From the NCBI GenBank assembly GCA_945889625.1, contig CAMDCE010000015.1:1-64000 (forward strand): DNA of 64,000 nucleotides. Direction: 5' to 3'. Shown here one piece after another: positions 23,833-32,749 of the stretch; the stretch's first letter is position 1, and each line of letters starts with the position of its first letter. The stretch is from Asaia bogorensis (GTDB lineage: Bacteria; Pseudomonadota; Alphaproteobacteria; Reyranellales; Reyranellaceae). The notes beneath the pieces were generated by a model. The model was not told the origin of the DNA, searched no databases, and saw only the letters and a list, made by a program, of their open reading frames with translations. The position numbers and the translations under genes were made by a program.

Positions 23833-24654
23833 ATGGCGTCCGACCGTCCCACCGCGGCATCGCTCCCGAAAGAGCCGTTGGCACGCCTCCTCGCAGTCAT
23901 GGCGTGGCTGCGCGACCGCCAGCATGGATGTCCCTGGGACATCGAGCAGACCTTCCGGACCATCGCGCCCTATACGATCGAGGAAGCCTACGAGGTCGCC
24001 GACGCCATCGACCGCGACGACATGCCAGCGCTCAAGGAGGAACTGGGCGATCTGCTGCTTCAGGTCGTCTACCACGCCCAGATGGCCAGCGAGGCCAAGG
24101 CTTTTGGCTTCGCCGACGTCGCGACAGCGATTGCCGACAAGATGGTCGACCGCCATCCGCACGTCTTTGGCGACACCAAGGTGGCGGACGCCGATGCCCA
24201 GACCGTGTCCTGGGAGGCACGCAAGGCGGCCGAACGCGCGACCAGCCAAACCGGCACCGGAGCGCTGGATGGGGTGGCTCGCGCCCTCCCCGCCCTCCTG
24301 CGCGCCGAAAAGATCCAAAAGCGGGCGGCCCGGGTCGGCTTTGACTGGAAGGAAACCGGTCCGGTGATCGACAAGATCGAGGAAGAGCTGGGCGAGCTGA
24401 GAGCCGAACTTGTGGCCGGCGTGCTTGACCAGGCACGGCTGGCCGACGAATTGGGCGACGTCCTGTTTGCCGTCGCCAATCTGGCGCGTCATTGCAAGGT
24501 CGACCCCGAGTCCGCGCTGCGCTCGGCCAACGACAAGTTCGAGCGCCGCTTCCGTTATATCGAACAGCGCCTGGCCGCACAGGGCCGCAAGCCCGCCGAC
24601 GCCACGCTCGAGGAAATGGAAGCCCTATGGCAGGAGGCGAAGACCGGAAGCTAG
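23833..24654 (+). CDS. mazG: Nucleoside triphosphate pyrophosphohydrolase
   Basis: A 273-residue MazG that hydrolyses NTPs/dNTPs to monophosphates and pyrophosphate, a house-cleaning role that also influences ppGpp level in E. coli. Two MazG domains are visible. The N-terminal one has CPWDIEQTFRTI, the metal-binding YTIEEAYEV and EELGDLLLQVVYHAQM; the C-terminal one has KIEEELGELRAEL and DELGDVLFAVANLAR. Length is normal. The stop overlaps the convergent inositol-phosphatase-like gene by 4 bp. Confidence 0.94.
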   Translation: MASDRPTAASLPKEPLARLLAVMAWLRDRQHGCPWDIEQTFRTIAPYTIEEAYEVADAIDRDDMPALKEELGDLLLQVVYHAQMASEAKAFGFADVATAIADKMVDRHPHVFGDTKVADADAQTVSWEARKAAERATSQTGTGALDGVARALPALLRAEKIQKRAARVGFDWKETGPVIDKIEEELGELRAELVAGVLDQARLADELGDVLFAVANLARHCKVDPESALRSANDKFERRFRYIEQRLAAQGRKPADATLEEMEALWQEAKTGS

Positions 24655-25481
24655 GCAGGCTTCGAAAGCAGAGGCATCTGCAGCTTCTCGAACATCGCCC
24701 GGACTTCCGCCAGCACAGCCGCCGAGGATGACCCGATGATTCCGGCGTGGATGTTCTGGGCCGGCGAATAGGGCGCGCCATCGAAACGCAGAGCGTAGCC
24801 GCCCGCCTCCTTCAGCATCAGCGCGCCTGCGGCATGATCCCACGGCTTGGCCCGGCGGTAGAGGCTGAAGCTCGCCCGGCCCGCCAGAATGTCGATGTAT
24901 TCGATGCCGGCGCAACCCAACGACAGAATCTTGCCCAGTCGGCCGCGCTGCGCGTCCGGCAGTTCGCGATCGAAGGTCTTGCGCACCTTGTAGCCGACAT
25001 AGCCAGAGGGCTTCGCGACGACGGCGCCGTGGACGCGCTTTCCATTCAAGGTCACGCCCTGCCCCTCGATCGCGACGGTCAAGCGATTGCCGGGTACATC
25101 GAGGATCCAGCCGGCAATCGTCTGGGCGTTGCGCACCAGAGCGACAATGACGGCGAAGGTATCCTTGCCGGCGGCAAAGTTCGCCGTGCCGTCGAGCGGA
25201 TCGACGATCCAGCAGGCCTCGTTCGGCCGTCCGATCAGGTCGAGGAGGCTCGCGTCGTTCTCCACTGCCTCCTCGCCTACCACCGGCACGCCAGGCAGAA
25301 TCTTCGCCAGGCCGGAGGCCAGGCGCTGCTCGGCCGCAAGGTCAGCCACGGTGACGAAGTCACCGGGTCTCTTGAGGCGGACATCGTCCTTGGAGAGCTT
25401 GCGGAAGCGCGGCAGCAACTCCGTTGCCGCCGTCTCGCGGATCAGTTCGGCGACGCGTTGCGAATCGCCGGCACCGAGCAT
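24651..25481 (-). CDS. Inositol monophosphatase family protein
   Basis: A 276-residue Mg-dependent phosphatase of the IMPase/FBPase superfamily. Motifs are GEEAVEN (first metal site), DPLDGTANFAAG (second) and the C-terminal WDHAAGALMLKEAGG. Substrates in the family include inositol 1-phosphate, histidinol phosphate, 3'-phosphoadenosine phosphate and fructose 1,6-bisphosphate; the sequence does not single one out. It starts 5 bases after the groES stop and is likely co-transcribed with it, an unusual pairing. Confidence 0.88.
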   Translation of the reverse strand: MLGAGDSQRVAELIRETAATELLPRFRKLSKDDVRLKRPGDFVTVADLAAEQRLASGLAKILPGVPVVGEEAVENDASLLDLIGRPNEACWIVDPLDGTANFAAGKDTFAVIVALVRNAQTIAGWILDVPGNRLTVAIEGQGVTLNGKRVHGAVVAKPSGYVGYKVRKTFDRELPDAQRGRLGKILSLGCAGIEYIDILAGRASFSLYRRAKPWDHAAGALMLKEAGGYALRFDGAPYSPAQNIHAGIIGSSSAAVLAEVRAMFEKLQMPLLSKPA

Positions 25482-25486
25482 CGGCC

Positions 25487-25774
25487 CTAGCCGACGACGC
25501 CGAACAGGTCCTCTTCCTTCAGGATCACGTGATCGGTGCCGTCGAGCTTAACTTCAGTGCCCGACCACTTGCCGTAGATCACGGTGTCGCCGACCTTCAC
25601 GCCGAGCGGCTCCAGGCGACCGTCTTCCAGGCGCTTGCCCTTGCCGACGGCAACGACCTTGCCCTGCATGGGCTTTTCCTGCGCGGTGTCGGGAATGATG
25701 AGACCGCCCTTGGTGCGGGTTTCGGCTTCGATCGGCTTCAACAGCAGCCGATCATGCAACGGCTTGAATTTCAT
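25487..25774 (-). CDS. groES: Co-chaperonin GroES (no groEL beside it)
   Basis: A 95-residue GroES. It starts [18 protein letters not shown], carries the GroEL-binding mobile loop [17 protein letters not shown], then GKVVAVGKG and [19 protein letters not shown], and ends [12 protein letters not shown]. Length and motifs are normal, so it should form the heptameric lid of the chaperonin. The ATG with GAAGGA upstream is preferred over an earlier in-frame start that lies close to the hflX end. Unusually, groEL does not follow; the next gene on this strand is the IMPase-family gene. No CIRCE-type inverted repeat was seen in the 53 bases between hflX and groES. Confidence 0.93.
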   Translation of the reverse strand: MKFKPLHDRLLLKPIEAETRTKGGLIIPDTAQEKPMQGKVVAVGKGKRLEDGRLEPLGVKVGDTVIYGKWSGTEVKLDGTDHVILKEEDLFGVVG

Positions 25775-25827
25775 GATGGTTCCTTCGTTGGGATGGGCCC
25801 GCTTATAGAAAGCGAGCCGGCCGGGTG

Positions 25828-27180
25828 TCAACGCGCCAGCCGGCGGTCGAACTGGGCCGAAGCTGCGGCATCCAGAGCCACCGTCAGGCGGGCCATTTCG
25901 CCATCGTCGTGCCGGCTGCGGACCTCGCCATGGCGGTAGAGCCAGGCAATCGTGGCGCCGTCGCTGAGCGGGATGGTGACCTCTCTGGGTGCACCCTCCT
26001 TGCCGAGGAAATCGCCGATGGCCGCCAGGAACTGGTCGACGCCCTCGCCGGTCAAGGCGGAGACCGGAAATTGTCGCGCCCGCTCGGCGCCTGTGGAGGC
26101 GCGAGCCTCAAGCGTGCGTCGCCGGTCGGCGGACAGCGCGTCAATCTTGTTCAGTGCCTCGACGAGCGGCGTGCCGGCCCCCTCCTCGATGGCGCCGATG
26201 TCGCGCAGCACATCCTCGACGTCGGAGCGCTGACGTTCGCTGTCGGGATGGGCGATGTCGCGGACATGGACGATCAGGTCGGCCTCGATCACCTCTTCCA
26301 GGGTGGCCCGGAAAGCGGCCACGAGATGGGTCGGCAGATCCGAGACGAAGCCGACCGTGTCGGAGATCACGCAGTCCTTGCCATTGGGCAGCTTGATCGA
26401 CCGCATGGTCGGATCGAGCGTAGCGAACAGCAGGTCCTTGGCCGTCACGCTGGCGCCCGACAGGCGATTGAACAACGTCGATTTGCCCGCATTTGTGTAA
26501 CCGACCAACGCCACCGTCGGCAGCCGCGCCTTTTTGCGCCCGACGCGATTGACCGCACGGGTCCGGCGCACGCCCTCGAGGTCGCGCTTGATCCTCACGA
26601 TGCGCTCGCCGATCAACCGGCGGTCGATCTCGATTTGGGATTCACCAGGGCCGCCGAGGAAGCCGAAGCCGCCGCGCTGGCGTTCCAAGTGGGTCCACGA
26701 CCGGACCAGCCGGCCCCGCTGATAGTCAAGCGCCGCCAATTCGACCTGGAGGCGTCCTTCATGGGTGCGGGCACGGGCGCCAAAAATTTCCAGAATGAGC
26801 CCGGTGCGGTCGATGACCTTGGTCTGCCAGGCCTTTTCAAGGTTGCGCTGTTGCACGGGCGTCAGCCGGTCGTCGACGATCACCAGGCCGATACCGTGCT
26901 CCTCCACCGCCCCCTTGATCCGCTCGACCACACCCTTGCCGATCAGGGTGGCGGGCGTCAGCCGGCGCAGCGGCGCGGTCTGCGCCAACCGGACATCGAG
27001 GTCGATCGCGCGGGCGAGGCCCACGGCTTCCTCGAGTTTGGATTGGCTGTCGCGCTCCTCGCCGCGGCCGCCCGAGACATAGGGCGACACCACCGCGGCC
27101 ACGGTCGCCGGTCGCATGGTCTCCTGTGGCGTGCGTTTGCGCCTCTCGTGCCCGTTGAGCTCGATACCGTCGTCGTTCAA
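25828..27180 (-). CDS. hflX: GTPase HflX
   Basis: A 450-residue HflX, a ribosome-binding GTPase that splits or rescues stalled 70S ribosomes. The N-terminal HflX domain has [10 protein letters not shown] and [17 protein letters not shown], followed by the glycine-rich linker [15 protein letters not shown]. The G domain has P-loop [12 protein letters not shown], then [10 protein letters not shown] and NKID. The frame opens with a TTG two bases after the hfq stop; an ATG at 27117 preceded by AGGAGA would give 429 residues and may be the real start. The hfq-hflX order is the usual alphaproteobacterial one. Confidence 0.94.
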   Translation of the reverse strand: MNDDGIELNGHERRKRTPQETMRPATVAAVVSPYVSGGRGEERDSQSKLEEAVGLARAIDLDVRLAQTAPLRRLTPATLIGKGVVERIKGAVEEHGIGLVIVDDRLTPVQQRNLEKAWQTKVIDRTGLILEIFGARARTHEGRLQVELAALDYQRGRLVRSWTHLERQRGGFGFLGGPGESQIEIDRRLIGERIVRIKRDLEGVRRTRAVNRVGRKKARLPTVALVGYTNAGKSTLFNRLSGASVTAKDLLFATLDPTMRSIKLPNGKDCVISDTVGFVSDLPTHLVAAFRATLEEVIEADLIVHVRDIAHPDSERQRSDVEDVLRDIGAIEEGAGTPLVEALNKIDALSADRRRTLEARASTGAERARQFPVSALTGEGVDQFLAAIGDFLGKEGAPREVTIPLSDGATIAWLYRHGEVRSRHDDGEMARLTVALDAAASAQFDRRLAR

Positions 27181-27181
27181 G

Positions 27182-27430
27182 TCAGCCTGCGGCCTCGGCT
27201 TTGTCGCCGTCGAACAACTGGACCGGCGTTACCGGCATGATGGTCGAGATCGCGTGCTTGTAGACGAGCTGCGAATGACCATCCCGGCGCAGCAGCACCG
27301 AAAAGTTGTCGAACCAGGTAACGATTCCCTGCAATTTTACGCCGTTCACCAGGAAAATCGTGACGGGTGTCTTGTTCTTGCGCAGATGGTTCAGGAAGAC
27401 GTCCTGAACGTTTTGTGCCTTTTCGCTCAT
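27182..27430 (-). CDS. hfq: RNA chaperone Hfq
   Basis: An 82-residue Hfq that forms a hexameric ring and helps small RNAs pair with mRNAs. It has the Sm1 motif ([20 protein letters not shown], then [12 protein letters not shown]) and the Sm2 motif YKHAISTI, with [14 protein letters not shown] at the N-terminus contributing the proximal-face Gln and Phe. The C-terminal tail is short, as in other alphaproteobacteria. hflX follows directly, and a HAD phosphatase gene and a transaminase gene lie upstream on the same strand. Confidence 0.97.
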   Translation of the reverse strand: MSEKAQNVQDVFLNHLRKNKTPVTIFLVNGVKLQGIVTWFDNFSVLLRRDGHSQLVYKHAISTIMPVTPVQLFDGDKAEAAG

Positions 27431-27533
27431 GTTCTTGGCCTCTTGCTGGGCATCCGGCCGCCGTTAAGCGGCCGTTTGGGGGTACGGGTCTCTACCCGCT
27501 ACCGAGTTACAACAAATATAGGCGACGTTCGGG

Positions 27534-28190
27534 TCAAAGCAATGCCGCCAACTCATGACAATTACGAGCCTGCAGACGTGGTGGATACTCCTGTAACCGG
27601 TCCGACAATTGTGCCTCGCCGCCGACTAGAACCGGTAAACAGCCGGCGGCATGCGCACACTTGAGATCGGCCGGGGTATCCCCCACCATCCATACGGTCT
27701 CGTCAGGCGCAATTCCCGTGCCGTCCAGGGCCATGTAGATCGGGTCGGGGGCCGGCTTGTCGTGCTTGGCGTCCTTGGCCCCGACCGCCCGGGATATCCA
27801 CCGATCCCAACCGAGATGAGCTACCTCAATGCGCAGGTTTTTCCCGACCTTGTTGCTGACCACGGCGACATAGCAGCCGGCCTCGCGACAACGTGCCAGC
27901 AGCTCGTCAGCGCCGGGCAGCGGCTCCAGCCGCTCCAGATGGATGCGATAGAAGGTCTCGAAGAACACACGCTCGGCTTCTTCGGCGCGGAGCCCGAACA
28001 GGGCCGGAAAGACGTCGCGCAGCGAGCCATGTGCGCGGTCGCGCACTTCGTCGGCGGTCCATGGCGTTTGGCCCAGCGCCGTGAAGGTGTCGTGGTAGCA
28101 CTCGACAATGGTCGGCCAGGTGTTGACCAGCGTGTTGTCCCAGTCGAACAGGACCGCCCGTGGCCGCTTCAGCCCGGCCGGCAGGCTCAC
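27534..28190 (-). CDS. HAD-family hydrolase (phosphoglycolate phosphatase-like)
   Basis: A 218-residue HAD phosphatase. Motif I is FDWDNTL (nucleophile Asp), motif II is VVSNK, motif III Lys lies in KHDKPAPDP and motif IV is GDTPADLKCA. The alpha-helical cap between motifs I and II is of the phosphoglycolate phosphatase type. Substrate unknown. The first four bases overlap the stop of the upstream D-amino-acid transaminase gene (ATGA), so the two are translationally coupled. The final residues before the stop (QARNCHELAALL) resemble other members found between ntrX and hfq in this group. Confidence 0.88.
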   Translation of the reverse strand: MSLPAGLKRPRAVLFDWDNTLVNTWPTIVECYHDTFTALGQTPWTADEVRDRAHGSLRDVFPALFGLRAEEAERVFFETFYRIHLERLEPLPGADELLARCREAGCYVAVVSNKVGKNLRIEVAHLGWDRWISRAVGAKDAKHDKPAPDPIYMALDGTGIAPDETVWMVGDTPADLKCAHAAGCLPVLVGGEAQLSDRLQEYPPRLQARNCHELAALL

Positions 28191-29050
28191 GTGACTGCCT
28201 CGCCGGCCGCCGCGAAGCGCACGTACTCCTCGCGCAAGCGTCGCGCGGTCACGCCGGGCTTGCCGTCGCCCACCGCCTCGCCGTCGATCTTCACGACGGG
28301 TGTAACGAACGACGTCGCGCTGGTAATGAATGCCTCCCTCGCCCGCTTGGCTTCGACCAGCGTGAAGGGCCGCTCGACGAATTTGAGTTGCAGCGCGTTG
28401 GCGAGCGACTTCAACGTTTGACGCGTGATACCAGCCAGTATGCCGTGATCGGTATGACGGGTCACAAGCTCACCAGCCGATGTCACGATCCAGGCATTGG
28501 TCGAGGCGCCCTCGGTGACGCAGCCGTTGCCGTCGATCAGCCAGGCTTCGTAGGCCCCACTCTCTCTCGCCGCCTGCTTGGCGAGCACGTTGGGCAACAG
28601 GGCTACGGTCTTGATGTCGCACCGGTCCCAACGGATATCGGGTTGGCTCTTGATCGCAACGCCCGGCCCCGGATCGGCCTCGGCCCGTTTGGCGTTCTTG
28701 GTCGTGAGCACCAGCGCCGGCTTGACCGGAGTCGTTGGGAATGCGTGATCGCGCCGGGCGACGCCGCGCGTCACCTGCATGTAGACCAGGCCGTCGCGCA
28801 GGCGGTTGCGACGCATCAGCTCACGGATGATGAATCCCAGCGTGGCGCGTGACACTGGCCAGGCGATCCTGAGCTCGCGCAACGACCGATCGAGGCGGTC
28901 GATGTGGGGACCCTCGTCGATCAGCCTGCCGTCGCGCACGCCTACGACTTCGTAGACACCGTCGGCGAGCTGATAGCCGCGATCCTCGATATGAACGCTG
29001 GCCTGGCGATGTTCGACATAGCGGCCGTTGACGTAGGCATAACGCGCCAT
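28187..29050 (-). CDS. dat: D-amino-acid transaminase (class IV aminotransferase)
   Basis: A 287-residue fold-type IV PLP aminotransferase. The PLP Lys lies in CDIKTVALLPNVLAK, the Glu that contacts the pyridine ring in VTEGASTNAW, and the phosphate-binding GITRQTLKSL and TSATSFVTPV follow. The N-terminus MARYAYVNGRYV with HIEDRGYQLADGVYEV matches D-alanine aminotransferase. It would interconvert D-Ala and D-Glu, which are wall precursors. The ATG at 29050 has AAGGAG 8 bases upstream. It sits between ntrX and hfq, as reported for several Rhodospirillales. Confidence 0.9.
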   Translation of the reverse strand: MARYAYVNGRYVEHRQASVHIEDRGYQLADGVYEVVGVRDGRLIDEGPHIDRLDRSLRELRIAWPVSRATLGFIIRELMRRNRLRDGLVYMQVTRGVARRDHAFPTTPVKPALVLTTKNAKRAEADPGPGVAIKSQPDIRWDRCDIKTVALLPNVLAKQAARESGAYEAWLIDGNGCVTEGASTNAWIVTSAGELVTRHTDHGILAGITRQTLKSLANALQLKFVERPFTLVEAKRAREAFITSATSFVTPVVKIDGEAVGDGKPGVTARRLREEYVRFAAAGEAVT

Positions 29051-29069
29051 GACACACTCCTTCGCCGGC

Positions 29070-30479
29070 TCAGCTCGCGGGATCCGAGTTGCGCTCATCG
29101 GGCGCGCCACCGTGAAGGCCGAGCGATTTCAGCTTGCGATGCAGTGCCGACCGTTCCATGCCGACGAATGTCGCGGTACGCGAAATATTGCCGCCGAATC
29201 GCGTCACCTGTGCCAGCAGATACTCCCGTTCGAACACCTCGCGCGCATCACGCAGCGGCAACTGCATGATCTCGCCGCCCTTCTCCCAGCGCAGCACCGA
29301 GGGCGCATCCTCGCTGACGTCGCTCGGCAGAACATCGGCGCGGATCGGCCCGCCACCGGCCGGCGCCAGGATGAGCAGCCGCTCTATGACGTTGCGCAAT
29401 TGGCGCACGTTGCCGGGCCAATCGTGGCCTTGCAGAGCCGCCAGCGTATCCTCGCCGATCGTGCGTGTCGGCAGGCCGGTAGCGTCGGCAACGCGCTTCA
29501 GGAGGTCGGCCGCCAGCTCGGGGATATCCTCGCGGCGCTCGCTGAGTGGCGGTATGCGCAGCGACACGACGTTGAGGCGGTGGAAAAGCTCTTCGCGGAA
29601 CTGGCCGGCGGCAATTTCCTCCGGCAGCGCGTGCGTCGTCGAGGCAAGCACGCGTACATCGACCTCGACCCGCGTCTTGCCGGCGTCGCGGCCGTATGAT
29701 TGCTCCTGGAGCACGCGAGCCAGCTTGCTTTGCAGGACCACCGGCAGGTCGGCGACCTCCTTCAGGAGCAATGTGCCGCCATGGGCCAGTTCGAAGGCGC
29801 CCGAGACCCGCAGCGCGTCGCCGTCGGTCTCGCCGTCGGTGCCGAACAGCTCGATCTCCAGACGCTCGGCCGGCAGGGCTGCGCAATTGACCACGACGAA
29901 CGGACTGTCGGCGCGTTTCGAGCCCTGGTGAATCAACCGGGCGACGGTCTCCTTGCCGGCGCCGGACGATCCGGTGATCAGCACGCGGCTGCCGGTCGGC
30001 GCCACGCGCTCGATCTGGGTGCGGACATTGCCGGCGAGCCCGGAGACGCCGACGAAGGTCACCTCGCCGCCGGCCCGGCGGCGCAAGGTGACGTTTTCGC
30101 GTCTCAAACGATCAGCCTCTACGGCGCGATCGACGACCAGCAGGAGCCGGTCGGCCTTGAACGGCTTTTCGACAAAGTCGTAGGCGCCGGTCTTGATGGC
30201 GGAGACGGCCGTGTCGATGGTTCCATGGCCGCTGATCATCACCACCGGGATCGGCGGGTCCTCGCGGCGGATGACATCGAGGAGCTGCAGCCCGTCGAGT
30301 TCGCTGCCTTGCAGCCAAACGTCGAGGATGACCAGCGCGGGCCGGCGCTGACGCACCGCATCGATCGCCTCGGTGCTGTTATGGGCGCGACGCGCGGTGT
30401 GGCCTTCATCCTCGAGGATGCCGGCGATCAGCGTGCAGATGTCACGTTCGTCATCGACGATCAGAATATCGTGGCCCAT
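29070..30479 (-). CDS. ntrX: NtrX response regulator with degenerate AAA+ motifs
   Basis: A 469-residue NtrC-family regulator, partner of NtrY. The receiver domain has the acidic pocket (VDDE) and Asp53 (ILDVWL) and Lys105 (EKPF). The AAA+ domain has a P-loop GSSGAGKE (170-177). Its GAFTGA loop, which contacts sigma-54, is absent (ELFGTDGETDGD is found there), as is usual for NtrX. In addition, Walker B reads TLLLKEVADLP, so the catalytic Asp is Lys240. The C-terminal Fis-type helix-turn-helix (ISRTATFVGMERSALHRKLK) is intact. It therefore probably acts as a DNA-binding regulator without ATP-driven sigma-54 activation. Confidence 0.92.
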   Translation of the reverse strand: MGHDILIVDDERDICTLIAGILEDEGHTARRAHNSTEAIDAVRQRRPALVILDVWLQGSELDGLQLLDVIRREDPPIPVVMISGHGTIDTAVSAIKTGAYDFVEKPFKADRLLLVVDRAVEADRLRRENVTLRRRAGGEVTFVGVSGLAGNVRTQIERVAPTGSRVLITGSSGAGKETVARLIHQGSKRADSPFVVVNCAALPAERLEIELFGTDGETDGDALRVSGAFELAHGGTLLLKEVADLPVVLQSKLARVLQEQSYGRDAGKTRVEVDVRVLASTTHALPEEIAAGQFREELFHRLNVVSLRIPPLSERREDIPELAADLLKRVADATGLPTRTIGEDTLAALQGHDWPGNVRQLRNVIERLLILAPAGGGPIRADVLPSDVSEDAPSVLRWEKGGEIMQLPLRDAREVFEREYLLAQVTRFGGNISRTATFVGMERSALHRKLKSLGLHGGAPDERNSDPAS

Positions 30480-30513
30480 GGCTCTTCAAACAGTCCGCGA
30501 CGAACTCGGCGGG

Positions 30514-32745
30514 TTATTGTGCGGCTGTCGCATGTGGGTGAGCCGACGCGATTTCCTTCGCGTCTCGCCGGAATACCAGACTGACGCGCGCGCCGCCACC
30601 CTCGCGGTCGTCGAGTGCAAGATGTCCGCCGTGATCCTCCATGATCTTCTTGACGATGGCGAGGCCGAGCCCGGTGCCCTTGCCGCGCGTCGTCATGTAG
30701 GGTTCGGTGAGCCGCTCGCGCCCCTCCTCCGGCAATCCCTTGCCATTGTCTTCGACCGTGATGCGCACGATCGCGCCGTCATCGTGCAGGGTGAGCGAAA
30801 TTTCTCCCGGCGGCAGCGTCGTGCCGGGCGTGGCCTCCCGGCCCTCGATCGCTTCGGCGGCGTTCTTGAGGATGTTGGTGAGCACCTGGCCAATCTGCCG
30901 GCGATCGCAGATCAGGGAGACCGGGCGGTCGGGCAATTTAGCGTGATAGCGGATGTCGGTATTGCCGCTGCGCTGCAGGAACAGCGCCTGTTGGCAAAGT
31001 TCCTTGGCATCCTCGGGTTGCACCGTGGGCCGCGGCATGCGGGCAAAGGAGGAGAATTCGTCAACCATGCGCCCGATGTCGCCGACCTGGCGAATGATGG
31101 TGTCGGTGCAGATCGAGAAGGTTTCGGGATCTTCCTTTATCTGCTTCAGATATCTCCGCTTCAACCGTTCGGCAGAGAGCTGGATCGGCGTCAGCGGATT
31201 CTTGATCTCGTGCGCAATGCGCCGCGCCACATCGCCCCAGGCAGCCATGCGTTGCGCCGACATCAGGTCGGTCACATCGTCGAATGTGACGACGGATCCC
31301 GCATCCGACGCAGCGCTGATGCGAACCAGCAGGATGCGACGCGAGCCGCGCTGCAGGATCTCGACCTGGCCCTGGGTGACGCGGCCGGGTCGCTCGGCTG
31401 CCTGGACGACAAGCGGTGTCACTTCCGGCATCACGTCGATCAGCGGCCGACCGAGCACGCCGTCCTCGGGCAATGCAAGCAGCTCAAGCGACGAACGGTT
31501 GCTACGCAAGACGATGCCGGCGGCGTCGACGCTCAGCACTCCGGCTGAAACACCGGCCAGCACCGCGTCGGTCAGCCGGCGGCGGGTATCGAGTTCCTTG
31601 TTGGCGTCCACCAGTTCGCCGCGCTGCTGTTCGATCTGGCTGGTCATGCGGTTGAACGAGCGGGCAAGCTGGCCCAACTCGTCGTTGGGCGGCCCCTCTT
31701 CGACGCGCGCCCCCAGGTCACCGCCGCGTACCCGTTCGGCCGCAGCCATCAGGCCGCCGATCGGCTCCGTCAGGCGCGTAGCAAACAGGATCGCCAGCCA
31801 CACTGCCGCCAGAAGCATCAGCAGCGCGATTGCGCCGCAGACCACGAAGATGATGAGCTGGCCGCGGCGCAACGCTTGTTCGATCTGCGAATAGAACTTG
31901 CCAGCGAACTCGATGCTCTTGATGTAGTCGACGACCCTGAGGTCGACGGCATGACCCGTCACCAGGAACAGGGGTTCATCGATGAACAATTGCATGACGA
32001 AGTAGGCGCCGACCTCCGACTCGAACTGCACAGGGCCGCCCTTGCTGACGGCTTGCCAGAGAAACCGGGCCGGCGGCACAGGATTGGCGATGCCCTCAAA
32101 ATCGGGCGATTTGGCCTGAGCAACGAGGCCCTTGTCGGCGTCGATCACCGCCGCCTCGATGATGGCACGGCCTACAATCAGCCGATCGAGCAGCCTGGTC
32201 GTCTCTTCACGGTCGCGCAGCGCGTCGATGCCGGCGGATTGCAGCGGGCCGGAGATCGCAGCGATGTCGCGCAGAATCTCGTCCTCGCGCGCGCGGCGGA
32301 CCGGCTCCCCGATCGTCCGGGCGGCCTCGTAGGAGGCCTGCGACGGCTTCACGACGAAGTCGGTCAGGTTGATGACCAGCAATGAAAGGATAATTGTGAC
32401 GATGACGGTCGGCGTGACGGTAAATACGCAACACATCAGCACAAGCCGCATGTGGAGACGCGACCCGGCGGCGCCGCGCCGACGGTCCAGCCAGAGTTGC
32501 GTCAACCGCACCGCAAGGACCACCACCAAGGCAACGGCGATGACGAGATCGGCTACCAGCAGACCGGTCATCCATCCGCTGGTTGCGACGGCAGTCGGTG
32601 CCAAGCCGGCGAGCCAGGCATAGGTGGCCGCGCCCGCTGCGATGGCGAGCACGGCGAGCGACACCGCGGCAAAGCGGCCGATCAGGCCACGGCCGACCGC
32701 GCCCATCCTGTCGCCTAAGCGTGAAACGCCTAGCGAAACTGTCAC
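30514..32745 (-). CDS. ntrY: NtrY membrane sensor histidine kinase
   Basis: A 743-residue sensor kinase for the NtrY-NtrX system (nitrogen, redox and envelope control in alphaproteobacteria). Three hydrophobic segments near the N-terminus are followed by a periplasmic region, a fourth segment (LIIFVVCGAIALLMLLAAVW), HAMP (TRLTEPIGGL), a PAS domain, the HisKA box RIAHEIKNPLTPIQLSAERL and HATPase motifs NILKNAAEAIEG, DNGKGLP and GKGTGLGLAIVKK. The GTG at 32745 lies 4 bases after the ntrC stop; an ATG at 32706 is the alternative. The gene order ntrB-ntrC-ntrY-ntrX is the classical one. Confidence 0.94.
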   Translation of the reverse strand: MTVSLGVSRLGDRMGAVGRGLIGRFAAVSLAVLAIAAGAATYAWLAGLAPTAVATSGWMTGLLVADLVIAVALVVVLAVRLTQLWLDRRRGAAGSRLHMRLVLMCCVFTVTPTVIVTIILSLLVINLTDFVVKPSQASYEAARTIGEPVRRAREDEILRDIAAISGPLQSAGIDALRDREETTRLLDRLIVGRAIIEAAVIDADKGLVAQAKSPDFEGIANPVPPARFLWQAVSKGGPVQFESEVGAYFVMQLFIDEPLFLVTGHAVDLRVVDYIKSIEFAGKFYSQIEQALRRGQLIIFVVCGAIALLMLLAAVWLAILFATRLTEPIGGLMAAAERVRGGDLGARVEEGPPNDELGQLARSFNRMTSQIEQQRGELVDANKELDTRRRLTDAVLAGVSAGVLSVDAAGIVLRSNRSSLELLALPEDGVLGRPLIDVMPEVTPLVVQAAERPGRVTQGQVEILQRGSRRILLVRISAASDAGSVVTFDDVTDLMSAQRMAAWGDVARRIAHEIKNPLTPIQLSAERLKRRYLKQIKEDPETFSICTDTIIRQVGDIGRMVDEFSSFARMPRPTVQPEDAKELCQQALFLQRSGNTDIRYHAKLPDRPVSLICDRRQIGQVLTNILKNAAEAIEGREATPGTTLPPGEISLTLHDDGAIVRITVEDNGKGLPEEGRERLTEPYMTTRGKGTGLGLAIVKKIMEDHGGHLALDDREGGGARVSLVFRRDAKEIASAHPHATAAQ

Positions 32746-32749
32746 CAAG

